From positions 248,001 to 312,000 of the forward strand of contig NZ_CP099582.1 of the NCBI RefSeq assembly GCF_024022995.1: a stretch of DNA of 64,000 bases, read 5' to 3'. Under the pieces are notes generated by a model that saw nothing but the letters and a program-made list of their open reading frames with translations, was not told the origin of the DNA and did no database searches. This DNA comes from Thermococcus aggregans (GTDB lineage: Archaea > Methanobacteriota_B > Thermococci > Thermococcales > Thermococcaceae). This document shows positions 59,310 to 64,000 of the stretch, piece after piece; positions within the stretch are counted from its first letter, which is position 1; each line of letters starts with the position of its first letter. The translations under genes were made by a program, and so were the position numbers.

Positions 59310-59801
59310 TTAACCCTCCGGAAGGGCAGTCTTCACCTTCCACTCACCTTTTATCTTCTCTATCACGACCCTGTACCACACTCCACCCTTGTTCTTCCTG
59401 AGAACTGCTTCTTTACCGTTTTTATTACATTCTGATGCACTCCTGTCAAAGGACTCTATGACCTCCTTAATCACGTTTGCTATATCCTCCCCTGAATCAA
59501 CATTCCATTTGCTGTTTCGTTTCTTCCATGTCGCGGCTTCCATAGTAATGTGGCGTTCGATTATATGTTCCCTCCACCCAGGATCCATTGTGACATCTCC
59601 AGCTTCGCATCTCTCAAGTCCTTTAAACTCTGCATGGAAATTCTGCGTAGCTTCTCTAAATTCACGTGCTATCTCATAGGCATCTTTGGCATTCCAGCCC
59701 TTTTTGTAAGCCTGTGCCAATATTTTCCCAAGCTCCTTCGGGCTGAATAAGTCTTCGACAGCCTTGACCTCGTCCCTGGTTATTGTGATGATGGGCTTCA
59801 C
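59310..59801 (-). CDS. Toxin C-terminal domain of the full-length polymorphic toxin
   Basis: From the GTG at 59801 the frame has 163 codons; upstream it stays open to a TGA at 59874-59876 and, beyond that, continues in the same frame into the secreted N-terminal module. It contains AQAYKKGWNAKDAYEIAREF (linker), HAEFKGLERCEAGDVTMDPGWREHIIERHI, and ends with WYRVVIEKIKGEWKVKTALPEG. The two histidines in HIIERHI, the R-V-V-I strand and the terminal T-A-x-P strand are the conserved positions of all four copies. BECR-fold ribonuclease activity is inferred from this pattern only. The GTG has no good ribosome site. Confidence 0.7.
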   Translation of the reverse strand: MKPIITITRDEVKAVEDLFSPKELGKILAQAYKKGWNAKDAYEIAREFREATQNFHAEFKGLERCEAGDVTMDPGWREHIIERHITMEAATWKKRNSKWNVDSGEDIANVIKEVIESFDRSASECNKNGKEAVLRKNKGGVWYRVVIEKIKGEWKVKTALPEG

Positions 59802-59873
59802 TATGATGGCTTCCTTTTTGAGGCCCCACCATTTCTTCTTAACGTACCCGTAACCGATTTCTGCCTTATTCCC

Positions 59874-60260
59874 TCAGAAGTTCATCTTAACTCCTTTTGC
59901 CAGTTTCTGACCATTGTACGAAATCTTGTCAGGAATTTCGCTTACGAAAGCCTCGGTGAACTCGCTAACCGGTTTCGAATACACGTACTTAGCGATTGCC
60001 GCAACGATGCTCCCTATTGCCACTATCCATCCTATACCCGAGACAAAGACCTCAAGGAAAGGCTCCACCATAATAGTGGCGCCTCCGAACTGTGGCTGTA
60101 CTTCATCCCCCGGCCTCTTCTCCGGACTGAACTCCTGTGGAACCTTTACGGTACTGTTCACCGTCACGTTAACGAAGCTCGCTGTAGCGCTTGCCCCGCT
60201 GATAGTCAGCCCGAGAATCAAAAAGCTCACAAACAGTGCCACCAATGACTTCCGCTTCAT
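59874..60260 (-). CDS. Secreted/membrane N-terminal module of a polymorphic toxin
   Basis: The protein has 128 residues up to an in-frame TGA. It starts with a signal peptide (KRKSLVALFVSFLILGLTISGASA), then a variable threonine/valine-rich segment, then one hydrophobic segment (about residues 68-92, GIGWIVAIGSIVAAIA). GGAGGTGACCCT gives a strong ribosome site for the ATG at 60260. TTTTTTAAAGTA (about 60307-60318) is the promoter. The frame continues without shift past the TGA into the toxin domain, so the functional product is likely one secreted protein of about 315 residues, now interrupted or read through. Confidence 0.7.
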   Translation of the reverse strand: MKRKSLVALFVSFLILGLTISGASATASFVNVTVNSTVKVPQEFSPEKRPGDEVQPQFGGATIMVEPFLEVFVSGIGWIVAIGSIVAAIAKYVYSKPVSEFTEAFVSEIPDKISYNGQKLAKGVKMNF

Positions 60261-60551
60261 AGGGTCACCTCCGGACAAATTATCCAACAAGAATTTCCAT
60301 CTTATACTTTAAAAAATTTTCTATTTCAAATAGTAAACAAGTTCATAAGAATAGTAAAAATATTACCACTCGATCTTTATCTATTCGTTGGTTGTGCGTT
60401 GGATACTGTTGGGATAATTGTTGATATGCATGGTAATACTGTGTTTTAATTCCTTTACATATATTACAGAAATATCTGGTTACTCCAACCGCATGGTGTA
60501 TTGGACACACATGAGCAATACATTTCCTGCTATTTCTAATCGCAAATTTTA
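60261..60551. other. Intergenic region between the divergent toxin and pdxS genes
   Basis: The left end holds the toxin promoter. A minus-strand frame (60343-60558, 71 codons, TTG start, no ribosome site) encodes two cysteine pairs, CIAHVCP and CNICK, and could be a stray zinc-ribbon remnant, but it lies in the pdxS promoter and was not called. The rest shows no recognisable feature. Confidence 0.3.
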
Positions 60552-60590
60552 TATTCAAGTTTTAACTTGAATAATATTGAAGACAATATC
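60540..60590 (+). promoter_or_regulatory. pdxS promoter with a 22-bp palindrome and a leader hairpin
   Basis: AAATTTTATATTC (about 60544-60556) is the TATA element. TATTCAAGTT, TT, AACTTGAATA (60552-60573) is a perfect inverted repeat that overlaps the TATA box and reaches the expected start. ATATTG, AAGA, CAATAT (60574-60589) follows as a short hairpin in the leader. It is a likely operator for vitamin B6 synthesis. Confidence 0.6.
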
Positions 60591-60604
60591 TTGAGGTGGT
60601 GCAA

Positions 60605-61612
60605 ATGGGGAAGTTCGATATTATTGAGCAAAAGGGGACTGAAAGGTTGAAGAGAGGATTCGCCAAAATGGTCAAAGGTGGTGTTATAATGGACGTTACA
60701 AATGCCGAGCAAGCAAGAATAGCCGAAGAAGCCGGAGCAGTTGCGGTTATGGCCCTTCACAAAGTTCCGGCCGATATAAGAAAAGCCGGCGGAGTTGCAA
60801 GAATGGCACCGGTTGAGAAAATTCAAGAGATTATGGACGCAGTCACGATTCCAGTTATGGCCAAAATTAGAATAGGCCACTACACTGAAGCTCTCGCTTT
60901 GGAGGCTTTGGGCGTTGATATGATCGATGAAAGTGAAGTTCTAACCCCAGCAGACCCCTACTTCCACGTAGATAAACGGAAGTTCAAGGTTCCGTTTGTA
61001 TGTGGAGCAAGAAATCTTGGAGAAGCCGTTAGAAGGATATGGGAAGGAGCCGCAATGATTAGGACTAAAGGTGAGGCAGGAACCGGAAACATTATCGAGG
61101 CTGTAAGGCACGTTAGATTGGTAAATGAAAACATCAGATTGCTCCAAAGAATGACGGATGAACAGATATATGGGGTTGCAGAGAAGTTTGCCGAGCCGTA
61201 TTTGAGGCTTGCTTTAGAGATAAGGGAGATAAGCGGTCTTGAGCCAAAGATTCTTGAGAATGAACCTGTCTACGAGGAATACACTTACCGGGAGATAGTG
61301 GATGGGCTCTACAAGATTCTTCTTGAGATTAAGAAGTTTGGAAGACTTCCGGTTGTTAACTTTGCCGCAGGTGGTGTCGCAACTCCAGCGGATGCAGCTT
61401 TAATGATGCAGATGGGCATGGACGGAGTATTCGTTGGAAGCGGCATATTCAAGAGTTCAAATCCAGAGAAGATGGCAAGGGCAATAGTTGAAGCTGTAAA
61501 TCACTACGATGAGCCTGACGTAATTGCAGAGATAAGTAAAGACTTAGGTGAGCCAATGCATGGACTTGAGCTCGAGAAGCTCGAAGTTCGCCTAGAAGAG
61601 AGAGGAGTTTAA
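60605..61612 (+). CDS. pdxS: Pyridoxal 5'-phosphate synthase subunit PdxS
   Basis: The protein has 335 residues and a (beta/alpha)8 barrel. [27 protein letters not shown] is the N-terminal signature with the first catalytic lysine region nearby (MAKIRIGH); [11 protein letters not shown] and [18 protein letters not shown] are the phosphate-binding regions. It makes PLP from ribose 5-phosphate, glyceraldehyde 3-phosphate and ammonia from PdxT. The ATG at 60605 follows GAGGTGGTGCA. Confidence 0.98.
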   Translation: MGKFDIIEQKGTERLKRGFAKMVKGGVIMDVTNAEQARIAEEAGAVAVMALHKVPADIRKAGGVARMAPVEKIQEIMDAVTIPVMAKIRIGHYTEALALEALGVDMIDESEVLTPADPYFHVDKRKFKVPFVCGARNLGEAVRRIWEGAAMIRTKGEAGTGNIIEAVRHVRLVNENIRLLQRMTDEQIYGVAEKFAEPYLRLALEIREISGLEPKILENEPVYEEYTYREIVDGLYKILLEIKKFGRLPVVNFAAGGVATPADAALMMQMGMDGVFVGSGIFKSSNPEKMARAIVEAVNHYDEPDVIAEISKDLGEPMHGLELEKLEVRLEERGV

Positions 61613-61628
61613 TTTCGGAGGAGAGATG

Positions 61629-62222
61629 ATGGTTAAAGTGGGCGTAATTGGCGTTCAGGGGGCTGTAAGTGAGCACATCGAAGCCACTAAAAAAGCAATG
61701 GAGAATCTTGGTGTTAATGGCAAGGTCTTTTGGCTTAAAAAGCCGGAGCACTTGAAAGAAATAGATGCAATAATTATCCCGGGCGGAGAGAGCACGACTA
61801 TATCAAGGCTCATGGTGAAAAACGGCCTCTTTGATGTAGTCAAGAAGCTCGGAGAAGAGGGAATTCCAATAATGGGAACTTGTGCCGGCCTGATAATGCT
61901 CTCCAAAGAGGTAATAGGCGCTACGCAAGAGCAGAAATTCTTGGAGCTCCTTGAGATTAAGGTCAACAGAAACGCTTATGGGAGGCAGGTTGACAGCTTT
62001 GAGGCACCGTTAAAGCTGGCATTCAGCCCCGAACCATTTATAGGAGTTTTCATACGTGCTCCGAAGATTGTTGAACTGCTGAGCAACAAGGTAAAGCCCA
62101 TAGCGTGGCTTGGAGACAGAGTAGTGGGCGTAGAACAGGAAAACTTAATCGGACTCGAGTTCCATCCAGAGCTTACTGACGATACAAGACTCCACGAATA
62201 CTTCCTTAAAAAGGCCCTCTGA
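61629..62222 (+). CDS. pdxT: Pyridoxal 5'-phosphate synthase glutaminase subunit PdxT
   Basis: The protein has 197 residues. GVQGAVSEHIEA is the N-terminal motif, IPGGESTTISRLM the oxyanion strand, MGTCAGLIML the nucleophile cysteine region and LEFHPELTDD the His/Glu pair. It supplies ammonia to PdxS. GGAGGAGAG precedes two ATGs; the second (61629) has the better spacing. Confidence 0.97.
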   Translation: MVKVGVIGVQGAVSEHIEATKKAMENLGVNGKVFWLKKPEHLKEIDAIIIPGGESTTISRLMVKNGLFDVVKKLGEEGIPIMGTCAGLIMLSKEVIGATQEQKFLELLEIKVNRNAYGRQVDSFEAPLKLAFSPEPFIGVFIRAPKIVELLSNKVKPIAWLGDRVVGVEQENLIGLEFHPELTDDTRLHEYFLKKAL

Positions 62223-62244
62223 TTTTTACATTTTTATGTAAAAA
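62223..62244 (+). promoter_or_regulatory. Perfect purine-type inverted repeat before the downstream purP
   Basis: TTTTTACAT, TTTT, ATGTAAAAA: two perfectly inverted 9-base arms with a four-base spacer, directly upstream of the TATA box CCTTAAAAGC (about 62249-62258). A half-site TTTTTACAT recurs at 62265-62273, downstream of the TATA box. The geometry matches the sites before purE/purD and purT. Confidence 0.65.
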
Positions 62245-62264
62245 TAAACCTTAAAAGCATTTGA

Positions 62265-63290
<1,026 letters not shown>

Positions 63291-63384
63291 AGTTTGGGTA
63301 ACAGTTAGGGACTGCAGATTCTCTCCTCTCATTTTAATTTTAACAAAAATTTGATTATTCCATAACTCTCAACCAAAGGTTTTG

Positions 63385-64000
<616 letters not shown>

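Noticed and set aside
60343-60558. A 71-codon minus-strand frame with two cysteine pairs (CIAHVCP, CNICK)
   Set aside because: It starts with TTG without a ribosome site, occupies the pdxS promoter and palindrome, and has low-complexity AT codons. A remnant is possible, but there is too little to call a gene.

Overview
The window comes from a hyperthermophilic archaeon of the order Thermococcales, most likely a Thermococcus close to T. litoralis or T. sibiricus. The evidence is an ADP-dependent glucokinase very like the T. litoralis enzyme, a mannosylglycerate synthesis operon, a CoA-disulfide reductase, a tungsten aldehyde oxidoreductase-family enzyme, archaeal-type folate-independent purine synthesis (PurT, PurP, PurO), archaeal IF5A and Nep1, TATA/BRE promoters, GGAGGTGA or GGTGAT ribosome sites, and several probably leaderless starts. 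No tRNA, rRNA or CRISPR array was recognised.

Layout. 0-6.5 kb: the end of a CoA-disulfide reductase, a DUF998 membrane protein, a DUF234 ATPase, a secreted/membrane pair of unknown function, and an AT-rich 515-residue orphan. 6.5-13.5 kb: leuS, gcvH, an MBL-fold nuclease-like gene, glkA and a DUF169 gene. 13.8-18.5 kb: the mannosylglycerate operon (mpgS, mpgP, manC-type, phosphomannomutase). 18.5-30.3 kb: a CLC channel with CBS domains, agmatinase, aIF5A, Nep1, a saccharopine dehydrogenase-like protein, a phosphoesterase pair, an RNA m5C methylase, and a CstA operon that carries an ArsA/Get3-type ATPase. 30.4-34.6 kb: an OadA/PycB-type carboxyltransferase with its own biotin domain, an AOR-family tungstoenzyme, and a deletion scar joining two gene stubs (aspartate racemase and M1 peptidase).

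34.6-52.7 kb is mainly cofactor and purine synthesis: purT, purE, purD, purP, purS, purQ, purL; nadB-nadA-(inserted ATPase)-nadC; an MFS transporter; and thiC-purC-purP-like-purO on the minus strand. 60.6-64 kb continues with pdxST, a further purP and guaB. The inserted DNA-binding-type ATPases and several long palindromes near promoters (purT, purE/purD, purP, nadB, pdxS, thiC) suggest regulons that can be read straight from the sequence.

The most unusual part is 52.87-60.26 kb, all on the minus strand. It begins with a small secreted/membrane N-terminal module followed, after one in-frame TGA, by a C-terminal nuclease-like toxin domain. Downstream come three further copies of the toxin C-terminal region. 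They lack start codons but keep the reading frame and the putative active-site residues. Each is followed by one to three small proteins that look like immunity proteins. Short scars of deleted copies lie between them. This is the architecture of a polymorphic toxin locus with a reserve of orphan toxin-immunity cassettes, here in a hyperthermophilic archaeon. Function is inferred from architecture and motifs only.
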